Source: Janthinobacterium sp051380875
GTDB lineage: Bacteria; Pseudomonadota; Gammaproteobacteria; Burkholderiales; Burkholderiaceae_D
NCBI RefSeq assembly: GCF_051380875.1
Contig: NZ_JBNYXW010000007.1
Coordinates: 230,789 to 294,788, forward strand
Length of the DNA: 64,000 nt
Direction of reading: 5' to 3'
Shown here one piece after another: positions 25,025 through 33,069 of this stretch. The notes under the pieces are model-generated. The model had not been told where the DNA came from, did not search any database, and saw only the letters and a program-made list of their open reading frames with translations. Every line of letters begins with the position of its first letter. Positions within the stretch are counted from its first letter, which is position 1. The translations under genes were made by a program, and so were the position numbers.

Positions 25025-26236
25025 ATGTCAGCTGTTCTCAAGTTCATCCGTCTGCAAGATTTGATCGCCCAAAATGCACTGCAAGGCAAGCGCGTGTTTA
25101 TCCGCGCCGACCTGAACGTCCCGCAAGATGACACTGGCAAGATCACCGAAGACACGCGCATCCGCGCTTCGGTGCCGGCCATCCGCGCTGCCCTCGACGC
25201 AGGCGCTGCCGTCATGGTGACGTCGCACCTGGGCCGTCCGACGGAAGGCGAATTCAAGCCGGCCGACAGCCTGGCGCCCGTGGCCGCGCGTTTGTCGGAG
25301 CTGCTGGGTCAAGAAGTTGCATTAAAGCAAAATTGGCTCGATGGCGCTGGCCTGGAAAACCTGGCCGCCGGACAAGTGGTCTTGCTGGAAAACGTGCGCG
25401 TCAACAAGGGCGAAAAGAAAAACAGCGATGAACTGGCGCAAAAAATGGCCGCATTGTGTGATATCTACGTCAATGATGCGTTCGGCACGGCGCACCGCGC
25501 CGAAGCGTCCACGCACGGCATCGCCAAGTTCGCGCCTGTCGCCTGCGCCGGCCCGCTGCTGGCCGCCGAACTTGATGCACTGGGGAAGGCTTTGCACGCC
25601 CCGGCCCGTCCGCTGCTGGCCATTGTTGCTGGATCGAAAGTATCGAGCAAGCTGACCATCCTGAAAGCCCTGTCCGACAAGGTCGATAATCTGATCGTCG
25701 GCGGTGGCATCGCCAACACCTTCATGAAGGCTGTTGGCTTGAATATCGGCAAATCGCTGGTGGAAGCGGAACTGGTCGAGGAAGCCCGTGCCATCATCGA
25801 GATCATGGCCAAGCGCGGCGCGCAAGTGCCGATTCCCGTCGATGTCGTGTGCGCCAAGGAATTCTCGCCGACGGCTGTGGCCACCGTCAAGGACGTGGCC
25901 GATGTGGCTGACGATGACATGATTCTCGATATCGGCCCGAAAACGGCCGCCATGCTGGCTGAGCAAATTGCCGCCGCCGGCACCATCGTCTGGAACGGCC
26001 CCGTCGGCGTGTTCGAGTTCGACCAGTTCGGCAACGGCACCAGGACGCTGGCGCTGGCCATTGCTGAATCGAAAGCTTTCTCCATCGCGGGCGGTGGCGA
26101 CACCCTGGCGGCGATTGCAAAATACGACATTACCGATAAAATCAGCTATATCTCGACCGGTGGCGGCGCTTTCCTGGAGTTCCTGGAAGGCAAAACCCTG
26201 CCAGCAGTAGAGATCCTGATGCAACGCGCCGCTTAA
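25025..26236 (+). CDS. pgk: Phosphoglycerate kinase
   Basis: A 403-residue glycolytic enzyme that transfers phosphate between 1,3-bisphosphoglycerate and ADP. N-domain: KRVFIRADLNVPQD and VMVTSHLGRPTEG, the latter near the substrate-binding basic patch. C-domain: GSKVSSKLTIL, the nucleotide segment NGPVGVFEFDQF and AGGGDTLAAI. Length is standard. The start follows a short leader after the TnpB element; an odd palindrome CAAATCG-G-CGATTTG at 24955-24969 lies in the upstream region and could be regulatory. Confidence 0.98.
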   Translation: MSAVLKFIRLQDLIAQNALQGKRVFIRADLNVPQDDTGKITEDTRIRASVPAIRAALDAGAAVMVTSHLGRPTEGEFKPADSLAPVAARLSELLGQEVALKQNWLDGAGLENLAAGQVVLLENVRVNKGEKKNSDELAQKMAALCDIYVNDAFGTAHRAEASTHGIAKFAPVACAGPLLAAELDALGKALHAPARPLLAIVAGSKVSSKLTILKALSDKVDNLIVGGGIANTFMKAVGLNIGKSLVEAELVEEARAIIEIMAKRGAQVPIPVDVVCAKEFSPTAVATVKDVADVADDDMILDIGPKTAAMLAEQIAAAGTIVWNGPVGVFEFDQFGNGTRTLALAIAESKAFSIAGGGDTLAAIAKYDITDKISYISTGGGAFLEFLEGKTLPAVEILMQRAA

Positions 26237-26262
26237 AGCGCGGCACGCAGCAGTTCAGTACC

Positions 26263-26288
26263 AAGCGCAGCCTGATCGCTGCGCTTTT
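26263..26288 (+). terminator. Probable terminator after pgk
   Basis: AAGCGCAGC (26263-26271) pairs with GCTGCGCTT (26278-26286) across a six-base loop, followed by a short T tail. The T run is short, so termination may be partial and allow read-through to pyk. Confidence 0.6.
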
Positions 26289-26355
26289 ACCTTGCCGGGC
26301 GACTCAGCAGCCGGGCCTTGCTTAGCCAGCGCCTTGCCGGCGCATAAGGAATCCT

Positions 26356-27804
26356 ATGCCACGTGGTACAAAAATCGTAGCAACAATCGGCCCCGCCTCC
26401 ACCGACTTCGATATCCTGGTGAAGATGATACGCGCGGGCGTCGACGTGGTGCGCTTGAATTTTTCCCATGGCAAGGCGCAAGACCATATCGACCGCGCGG
26501 CGCTGGTACGCCTGGCCGCTGCCGAGTGCGGCCGCGAAGTGGCCATCATGGCCGACATGCAAGGGCCGAAGATTCGTGTCGGCAAGTTTGAAAACACCCG
26601 TATCCAGCTGGAACAGGGCGACAGGTTCATCCTCGACGCCAAGTGGGGCGAAAACGGCGAGCTGGGCAACCAAGAAAGAGTCGGTCTCGACTACAAGGCC
26701 CTGCCGCGCGACTTGCACAAGGACGACGTGCTGCTGCTCAACGATGGCCTCATCGTGCTGGTCGTCGAGCGCATCCACGGCAGCGAGATCCACACGACAG
26801 TCAAAATCGGCGGCGAGTTGTCGAACAACAAGGGCATCAACCGCCAGGGCGGCGGCCTGTCCGCGCCCGCACTGACGGCCAAGGATATGGAAGATATCAA
26901 GACGGCCATGAGTTTCCAGGCCGACTATCTGGCCATTTCCTTTCCGAAATGCGCCACCGACATGGAAATGGCGCGCCAGCTGGCCAATATCGCCGGCGAG
27001 CCGTACCACCACAAGCCGATGATGATCGCCAAGATCGAGCGCGCGGAAGCCATTCCTGCGCTGCAAGAGATTCTCGACGCCTCCGACGGCATCATGGTCG
27101 CGCGCGGCGACCTGGCCGTGGAAGTGGGCAACGCGGCCGTGCCGGCCTTGCAGAAACGCATGATCAAGATGGCGCGCGCCTCGAACAAGCTGGCCATTAC
27201 AGCCACGCAGATGATGGAATCGATGATCGTCAACGCCGTGCCGACGCGCGCAGAGGTATCCGACGTGGCCAATGCCGTGCTCGATGGCACGGATGCGGTC
27301 ATGACGTCGGCCGAGACGGCCTCGGGCAAGTACCCGATCGAGACGGTGGAAATGATGGCCGCCATCTGCGTCGAAGCGGAGCAGTCCGAATATAACAAGC
27401 TCGATGCCGATTTCCTCAACGTCACGTTTACCCGCATAGACCAGTCGATCGCGTATGGCGCCCTGTTTACGGCCCATCACTTGCGCGTAAAAGCCATCGT
27501 GGCCCTGACGGAATCGGGCTCCACCGCCTTGTGGATGAGCCGCCACAGTATCGACACGCCGATCTACGCATTGACGCCAAGTGTGACAACTTTGCGCAAA
27601 GCCGCGCTGTACCGCAATGTACGCGCGTATCATCTGATGCAGAACGCCCCCAGCGCGCAAGTGCTGAAGCAGGCGGAAGACTTGCTGGTAGTGCAAGGCA
27701 TCGTCAAAAAGGGCGACATGATCGTCGTCACTTGGGGCGAGCCGATGGGGCAGGTGGGTGGCACGAATGCGCTTAAAATTGTCAAAGTCGGCGAGTTCGA
27801 GTAA
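26356..27804 (+). CDS. pyk: Pyruvate kinase
   Basis: A 482-residue pyruvate kinase catalysing the last ATP-forming step of glycolysis. It starts PRGTKIVATIGPAS, with VDVVRLNFSHG (substrate loop), MADMQGPKIRVG, the catalytic and metal region MIAKIERAEAI, ARGDLAVEVG and ITATQMMESM. The C-terminal regulatory domain is present. Length is usual. The N-terminal Lys and Glu residues of the active site appear intact. It follows pgk and precedes fba, forming a lower-glycolysis cluster. Confidence 0.97.
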   Translation: MPRGTKIVATIGPASTDFDILVKMIRAGVDVVRLNFSHGKAQDHIDRAALVRLAAAECGREVAIMADMQGPKIRVGKFENTRIQLEQGDRFILDAKWGENGELGNQERVGLDYKALPRDLHKDDVLLLNDGLIVLVVERIHGSEIHTTVKIGGELSNNKGINRQGGGLSAPALTAKDMEDIKTAMSFQADYLAISFPKCATDMEMARQLANIAGEPYHHKPMMIAKIERAEAIPALQEILDASDGIMVARGDLAVEVGNAAVPALQKRMIKMARASNKLAITATQMMESMIVNAVPTRAEVSDVANAVLDGTDAVMTSAETASGKYPIETVEMMAAICVEAEQSEYNKLDADFLNVTFTRIDQSIAYGALFTAHHLRVKAIVALTESGSTALWMSRHSIDTPIYALTPSVTTLRKAALYRNVRAYHLMQNAPSAQVLKQAEDLLVVQGIVKKGDMIVVTWGEPMGQVGGTNALKIVKVGEFE

Positions 27805-27907
27805 GAACGCCGAACAAACAGCCAAGGGCGGTGTTGCATTGCCTCGTCGTACTAGTTGTACTGCCTTCGGCAATGCGCCTGGCCCTGAACAGTTTGTTGA
27901 ACGTTCT
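27804..27907. repeat. Nested inverted repeat between pyk and fba
   Basis: Outer arms AGAACGCCGAACAAAC (27804-27819) and GTTTGTTGAACGTTCT (27892-27907) pair at 13 of 16 positions. Inside, GCATTGCC pairs with GGCAATGC, and near the centre GTAC-tagtt-GTAC forms a small third hairpin. The whole would fold into one long stem about 100 bases in length. It begins at the last base of the pyk stop codon. It could be a terminator-like or processing structure, or a dispersed repeat; no T tail supports simple termination. Confidence 0.6.
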
Positions 27908-27992
27908 GTTGTAGAGTGAAGAATTCAGGCGCCGGCGCGGCCATCAGCCGCGAAGCGCCGCAACGGTTTCTATTGTTATCTGGAGTATTACC

Positions 27993-29057
27993 ATGTCTCT
28001 CGTATCCATGCGTCAATTGCTGGACCACGCCGCCGAAAACGGTTATGGCATTCCTGCTTTCAACGTCAATAACCTGGAGCAAGTGCAGGCCATCATGGCT
28101 GCCGCCGATGCGCTCAACAGCCCGGTGATCATGCAGGCGTCCGCTGGCGCGCGCAAGTACGCTGGCGAAGCCTTCCTGCGCCACCTGATCGACGCCGCCG
28201 TCGAAGCGTATCCGCACATCCCCGTCGTCATGCACCAGGATCACGGTCAGTCGCCGGCCGTCTGCATGGCCGCCATCCGCTCGGGCTTCACGTCCGTGAT
28301 GATGGACGGTTCGCTGGAAGCGGACGGCAAGTCGGTTGCTTCGTATGAATACAACGTGGAAGTGTCGCGTGAAGTCGTGAAATTCTCGCACGCCATCGGC
28401 GTGACGGTGGAAGCGGAGCTGGGCGTGCTCGGTTCGCTCGAAACCATGAAGGGCGACAAGGAAGACGGCCACGGCGCCGACGGCCTGATGACGCGCGAAC
28501 AACTGTTGACGGACGTGGCGCAAGCGGCCGACTTCGTGCAGCGCACCCAGTGCGACGCCCTGGCCATTGCGATTGGTACGTCCCATGGCGCCTACAAGTT
28601 CACGCGCAAGCCTACGGGCGACATCCTGGCCATCGACCGCATCAAGGAAATCCACGCGCGCATCCCGAACACCCATCTGGTGATGCACGGTTCGTCGTCG
28701 GTGCCGCAGGAATTGCTGGCCATCATCCGCGAATTTGGCGGCGACATGAAGGAAACCTACGGCGTGCCTGTCGAGGAAATCCAGGAAGGCATCCGTCACG
28801 GCGTGCGCAAGATCAACATCGACACGGATATCCGTCTGGCGATGACGGCGGCGATCCGCAAGTACCTGTTTGAAAATCCCTCGAAATTCGACCCGCGCGA
28901 CTACCTGAAGCCAGCCCGTCTGGCCGCCGAGCAGATCGTGCGCGCGCGCATGCAGGCGTTCGGCTGCGAAGGCCAGGCGTCGAAAATCAAGGTCATCACG
29001 ATGGAAAAAATGGCTGAGCGCTACAAGGCCGGCGAGCTGTCGCAGATTGTGAAGTAA
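27993..29057 (+). CDS. fba: Class II fructose-1,6-bisphosphate aldolase (Calvin subtype)
   Basis: A 354-residue zinc-dependent aldolase that splits or forms fructose 1,6-bisphosphate. The sequence has YGIPAFNVNNLEQ, VIMQASAGARKYAG, the metal and catalytic region VMHQDHGQ, EAELGVLGS, AIGTSHGAYKF, LVMHGSSSVP and KINIDTDIRL. The subfamily is the one called Calvin-cycle subtype, but it serves glycolysis in many betaproteobacteria. TGGAG lies upstream of the ATG. Confidence 0.96.
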   Translation: MSLVSMRQLLDHAAENGYGIPAFNVNNLEQVQAIMAAADALNSPVIMQASAGARKYAGEAFLRHLIDAAVEAYPHIPVVMHQDHGQSPAVCMAAIRSGFTSVMMDGSLEADGKSVASYEYNVEVSREVVKFSHAIGVTVEAELGVLGSLETMKGDKEDGHGADGLMTREQLLTDVAQAADFVQRTQCDALAIAIGTSHGAYKFTRKPTGDILAIDRIKEIHARIPNTHLVMHGSSSVPQELLAIIREFGGDMKETYGVPVEEIQEGIRHGVRKINIDTDIRLAMTAAIRKYLFENPSKFDPRDYLKPARLAAEQIVRARMQAFGCEGQASKIKVITMEKMAERYKAGELSQIVK

Positions 29058-29121
29058 AATTCTGTCTGGAACGGGCAGGAGGCATCCGCATACAGCGTAT
29101 CCTTGTGCCCGATTTTCTCGA

Positions 29122-29154
29122 CCGGCAGGCATCGACTGCCTGCCGGTTTCGTTT
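29122..29154 (+). terminator. Rho-independent terminator after fba
   Basis: CCGGCAGGC (29122-29130) pairs perfectly with GCCTGCCGG (29138-29146) over a seven-base loop, followed by TTTCGTTT. It separates fba from purC. Confidence 0.85.
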
Positions 29155-29174
29155 CATCCAACTATTCCCCCGCT

Positions 29175-30068
29175 ATGAACAGCCTCTATCAGACTTCCAT
29201 CCACTCCCTGCCATTGCTGGGCCACGGCAAGGTCCGCGACAATTATGCCGTTGGCGACGACAAGATCCTGATCGTCACCACCGATCGCCTGTCGGCCTTC
29301 GATGTCGTCATGAACGAGCCTATCCCCGGCAAGGGCAAGGTACTCAACCAGATGACTGACTTCTGGTTCGAGAAACTGGGCCACATCGTGCCGAATCACC
29401 TGACCGGCATTGCGCCAGAGTCGGTGGTGGCAGCCGATGAAGTGGAGCAAGTGCAGGGCCGTGCCGTCGTGGCCAAGCGCTTGAAGCCCATCATGGTCGA
29501 GGCGGTCGTGCGCGGCTACATCATCGGCTCGGGCTGGAAGGATTACCAGGAGTCGGGCAGCATTTGCGGCATCAAGTTGCCAGCGGGCCTGCAACAGGCG
29601 GAAAAACTGCCAGAGCCGATCTTCACGCCAGCGGCCAAGGCCGAGCTGGGCGAGCATGACGAAAACATCAGCTTTGCTGAAATGGAAGAGCGCATCGGTG
29701 CCGAACTGGCCGCCAAGATGCGCGACGTGGCCATTGCGCTGTACAAGGCTGCCGCCGATTACGCGGCCACGCGCGGCATCATCATCGCCGACACCAAGTT
29801 TGAATTCGGCCTGGACGACAACGGCGTCATGCATTTGATGGATGAAGTGCTGACGGCCGATTCCTCGCGCTTCTGGCCAGCGGACTCGTACCAGCCCGGC
29901 ATCTCGCCACCGTCGTTCGACAAGCAATTCGTGCGCGACTACCTGGAAACATTGACCTGGGGCAAAACCGCACCGGCGCCAAAGCTGCCGGCGGACGTCA
30001 TCGAAAAAACTCAGGCCAAGTACTTCGAAGCCATCGAGCGCCTGACGGGCGAAAAGTTGAAGGCCTAA
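29175..30068 (+). CDS. purC: Phosphoribosylaminoimidazole-succinocarboxamide synthase (SAICAR synthetase)
   Basis: A 297-residue ligase that joins CAIR and aspartate with ATP in purine synthesis. Visible segments: LLGHGKVRDNYAVG, TTDRLSAFDVVM, KPIMVEAVVRGYIIGSGWK, IADTKFEFGLD and MDEVLTADSSRFWP. The length of about 297 and these insertions fit the longer PurC form. I chose the ATG at 29175 because it begins the conserved N-terminus; the frame is open to 29103 through the fba terminator. purE starts one base after the purC stop. Confidence 0.97.
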   Translation: MNSLYQTSIHSLPLLGHGKVRDNYAVGDDKILIVTTDRLSAFDVVMNEPIPGKGKVLNQMTDFWFEKLGHIVPNHLTGIAPESVVAADEVEQVQGRAVVAKRLKPIMVEAVVRGYIIGSGWKDYQESGSICGIKLPAGLQQAEKLPEPIFTPAAKAELGEHDENISFAEMEERIGAELAAKMRDVAIALYKAAADYAATRGIIIADTKFEFGLDDNGVMHLMDEVLTADSSRFWPADSYQPGISPPSFDKQFVRDYLETLTWGKTAPAPKLPADVIEKTQAKYFEAIERLTGEKLKA

Positions 30069-30069
30069 G

Positions 30070-30579
30070 ATGAGCGCTCCTCAGTTGAACCCCACGCCGC
30101 TGGTCGGCGTCATCATGGGCTCGTCCTCGGACTGGGACGTGATGCAGAACGCAGTTGCCATCCTGAAACAGTTTGGCGTGCCGTTTGAAGCGCAAGTCAT
30201 TTCCGCGCACCGCATGCCCGACGAGATGTACGCGTATGCGAAAAGCGCGCGTGCGCGCGGCTTGCGCGCCATCATCGCCGGTGCCGGCGGTGCGGCCCAC
30301 CTGCCTGGCATGGTGGCCGCGATGACCATCGTGCCGGTGCTGGGCGTGCCCGTGCCATCGAAATACCTGCGTGGCGAGGATTCCATGCTGTCGATCCTGC
30401 AGATGCCCAAGGGCGTGCCGGTGGCAACCTTCGCCATCGGTGAAGCGGGTGCGGCGAATGCGGCGCTGACGGCGGTGGCGATGCTCGCCGCCAATGACGA
30501 CGCCCTGGCCGATCAGCTGGAAGCGTTCCGCGTCACGCAGACAGCCGCCGCCAAGGCCATGGTATTGCCGCTAGACTAA
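30070..30579 (+). CDS. purE: 5-(carboxyamino)imidazole ribonucleotide mutase
   Basis: A 169-residue PurE class I mutase that converts N5-CAIR to CAIR. Family signatures: GVIMGSSSDWDVM, VISAHRMPDEM (active-site His), IAGAGGAAHLPGM and GVPVPSKYLRGEDSMLSILQMPKGVPVATFAIG. It is packed between purC and purK, which fits the need for PurK to make its substrate. Length is usual. Confidence 0.97.
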   Translation: MSAPQLNPTPLVGVIMGSSSDWDVMQNAVAILKQFGVPFEAQVISAHRMPDEMYAYAKSARARGLRAIIAGAGGAAHLPGMVAAMTIVPVLGVPVPSKYLRGEDSMLSILQMPKGVPVATFAIGEAGAANAALTAVAMLAANDDALADQLEAFRVTQTAAAKAMVLPLD

Positions 30580-30594
30580 TGTGCCTGAAAAATA

Positions 30595-31791
30595 ATGAAT
30601 AGTAAATTGACTTCCCCATTGTTGCCCGCCGCCAATCCACCGGCGTGGCTGGGCGTGATGGGCGGCGGCCAGCTGGGCCGCATGTTCGCCCAGGCCGCAC
30701 AAGGCATGGGCTACCAGGTAGCCGTGCTGGAACCATCGGACGCCTGCCCTGCGGGGCAGGTGGCGCAGCGCCTGATCAACGCCGGCTATGACGACGTGGC
30801 CGGCCTCGACGCCCTGGCCGCCCAGTGCCTGGCCGTTACCACCGAATTCGAGAACGTGCCGGCCGGCAGCCTGTCGCGCCTGGCCAGCCACGTGTTCGTG
30901 GCGCCCGACGCGCATGGCGTTTCCGTAGCGCAAGACCGCATCGCCGAAAAACGTTTCTTTGTCGACTGCGCGGATAAGTCGGGCGTGCTGCCGGCGCCGC
31001 ATATGGTCATTGCCACGCAGCAAGATATCGACAGCATCGGCGACGATTTGCTGCCCGGCATCCTGAAAACCGTGCGCATGGGCTATGACGGCAAGGGCCA
31101 GTTCCGCGTGCACACGCGCGACGACGTGCGCGCCGCCTTCGCCGAAATGGGCCAGGTGACTTGCCTGTTGGAAAAAATGCTGCCGCTGGCATATGAAGTG
31201 TCCGTGCTGACGGCGCGCGGCGTCGACGGCGCCTCGGTCGTGTATCCGATCGCCGAAAACGTGCACCGCGACGGCGTGTTGTTTACTACCACCGTGCCGG
31301 GTCCGAACGTGTCCGACGAAAGCGCTGCCAGGGCGCAGCGGGCGGCACAAGCCTTGGTCGCCGAACTGGGCTATGTTGGCGTGCTGTGCATCGAATTTTT
31401 CGTCTTGACCGATGGCAGCCTGGTGGTCAATGAAATGGCGCCGCGTCCGCATAACAGCGGCCACTACACGATGGACGCCTGCGTCACCAGCCAGTTTGCG
31501 CAGCAGGTGCGGGCCATGGCGCGCTTGCCACTGGGCGACGTGCGCCAGCATTCGCCGGCCGTGATGCTCAATATCCTGGGCGATGCCTGGTTTGCCGGCG
31601 ATAGCGATGTTGCCTGCGAACCGGCCTGGGAGCGCATCCTGGCCCTGCCAGGCGCCTGTTTGCACCTGTATGGCAAGGACGATGCGCGCCGTGGCCGCAA
31701 GATGGGCCATCTGACCCTGGTGGCTGCCACCTTGCCGGAGGCGCAGCAGCGCCTGCACGACGCTTGCCTGATCCTGGGAATCGCACCGTGA
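30595..31791 (+). CDS. purK: 5-(carboxyamino)imidazole ribonucleotide synthase
   Basis: A 398-residue ATP-grasp enzyme that carboxylates AIR to N5-CAIR using ATP and bicarbonate. Visible: GVMGGGQLGRMFAQAA, TTEFENVPA, ILKTVRMGYDGKGQ, the grasp region CLLEKMLPLAYEVSV, VNEMAPRPHNSGH and LGDAW. It begins 15 bases after the purE stop. The stop overlaps the next start by GTGA. Confidence 0.96.
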   Translation: MNSKLTSPLLPAANPPAWLGVMGGGQLGRMFAQAAQGMGYQVAVLEPSDACPAGQVAQRLINAGYDDVAGLDALAAQCLAVTTEFENVPAGSLSRLASHVFVAPDAHGVSVAQDRIAEKRFFVDCADKSGVLPAPHMVIATQQDIDSIGDDLLPGILKTVRMGYDGKGQFRVHTRDDVRAAFAEMGQVTCLLEKMLPLAYEVSVLTARGVDGASVVYPIAENVHRDGVLFTTTVPGPNVSDESAARAQRAAQALVAELGYVGVLCIEFFVLTDGSLVVNEMAPRPHNSGHYTMDACVTSQFAQQVRAMARLPLGDVRQHSPAVMLNILGDAWFAGDSDVACEPAWERILALPGACLHLYGKDDARRGRKMGHLTLVAATLPEAQQRLHDACLILGIAP

Positions 31792-32828
31792 TTTCACCGC
31801 AACACAAGCCGGGCCTGGACTTGGCCGCCATCGCGGCGGCCGCCGCCGTGCTGGAAGCGGGCGGCCTCGTCGCTTTCCCCACGGAAACTGTGTACGGCCT
31901 GGGCGCCGATGCGGAAAATCCGGCCGCCGTGGCGCGCATCTATGAAGCCAAGGGCCGCCCGTCCGACCACCCCGTGATCGTGCATGTGGCGCCGGGTGCC
32001 GACCTGGCGCACTGGTCCGACGACATACCGGCCGAGGCAGAACAGCTGGTGGCGGCCTTCTGGCCCGGCCCGCTGACCCTGATCGTCAAGCGCGCCGCGC
32101 ATATTCCCGACGCCGTGTCCGGCGGCCAGGATACGGTGGGGCTGCGTTGTCCGTCGCATCCGGTGGCTATCGCATTGCTAGGCACGTTCAAGGGTGGCAA
32201 GGGCGGCCTGGCGGCGCCATCGGCGAATAAATTCGGCAATGTCAGCCCGACCACGGCGCAGCACGTGCGCGATGAGTTTGACGCCGAGCTGGGCAGCGGT
32301 TTGCTGGGCGCGGTACTCGATGGCGGGCAGAGCGATGTCGGCATCGAGTCGACCATCGTCGACTTGTCGCGCCTGGCCACGCACGGCCCCGTGTTGTTGC
32401 GTCCTGGCCATATCAGCAGCGAACAAATCGCCGCCGTCATCGGGCGCGCACCAGCTGTCGCCGATGCGGCCGCGCCGCGCGCCTCGGGCACCCTGGAATC
32501 GCACTATGCGCCACACACGCCTGTTGCGATGCAGCACAGCGACGCCGTGGGCGAAACCTTGAACCGCTTGCTTAATGACGGACGCCGCGTGGCCCTGATC
32601 CATTACTCGGACATGCCGCCGGCCAGTGCCAGCGTGCGGCTCGATGCCGACCCGCACAGCTACGCACATGCGCTGTACGCCTCGCTGCGCACGATGGACC
32701 AGGTCGGTGCCGAGCTGATCCTCGTCGAAGCGCCGCCCACCGGCCCCGAGTGGCTGGGCATCAATGACCGTTTGCGGCGTGCCGCGTTCGGCTCAAGTGG
32801 TATCTTGCAGCAATTTCTGTCCGCATGA
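31788..32828 (+). CDS. L-threonylcarbamoyladenylate synthase (Sua5 type)
   Basis: A 346-residue protein of the Sua5/YrdC family that makes threonylcarbamoyl-AMP for the tRNA t6A37 modification. The YrdC domain (about 1-200) has FPTETVYGLGADA, KGRPSDHPVIVHV, TLIVKRA and GLRCPSHPVA. The second, Sua5-type domain follows from about residue 230 (HYAPHTPV). The start is a GTG at 31788 that overlaps the purK stop. The two-domain form is Sua5-type rather than the short TsaC type. The linkage to purK is probably transcriptional convenience. The tcdA gene at 39.3 kb acts later on the same modification. Confidence 0.94.
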   Translation: MISPQHKPGLDLAAIAAAAAVLEAGGLVAFPTETVYGLGADAENPAAVARIYEAKGRPSDHPVIVHVAPGADLAHWSDDIPAEAEQLVAAFWPGPLTLIVKRAAHIPDAVSGGQDTVGLRCPSHPVAIALLGTFKGGKGGLAAPSANKFGNVSPTTAQHVRDEFDAELGSGLLGAVLDGGQSDVGIESTIVDLSRLATHGPVLLRPGHISSEQIAAVIGRAPAVADAAAPRASGTLESHYAPHTPVAMQHSDAVGETLNRLLNDGRRVALIHYSDMPPASASVRLDADPHSYAHALYASLRTMDQVGAELILVEAPPTGPEWLGINDRLRRAAFGSSGILQQFLSA

Positions 32829-32832
32829 AAAG

Positions 32833-32852
32833 AGCCCCGCAAGGGGCTTTTT
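32833..32852 (+). terminator. Rho-independent terminator after the pur/sua5 operon
   Basis: AGCCCC, loop GCAA, GGGGCT followed by a run of T. It begins five bases after the stop codon of the Sua5-type gene. Confidence 0.9.
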
Positions 32853-33069
32853 CTTGATGCAGCGCAATAGCGATGCTTGCCACGAAACATCTTTCATACC
32901 GCATAATCAGTGCATCCCTTCCATTGCGGTGGGCTGCCGGCGGTGTTGTAATTTAGCTGTTTTTTAAAACATAATTTCTATACAAGCCCAAGGAACGATG
33001 GCATATTGGTGGGGTAGCGAATAGCACGCCCGTTCGTTTAGAAACCAGAAAAAGACCCAAGGAGACAAA

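Noticed and set aside
27993..29057. Calvin-cycle operon suggested by the aldolase subtype
   Set aside because: No RuBisCO, phosphoribulokinase or related gene lies nearby; this subtype is common in glycolysis of betaproteobacteria.
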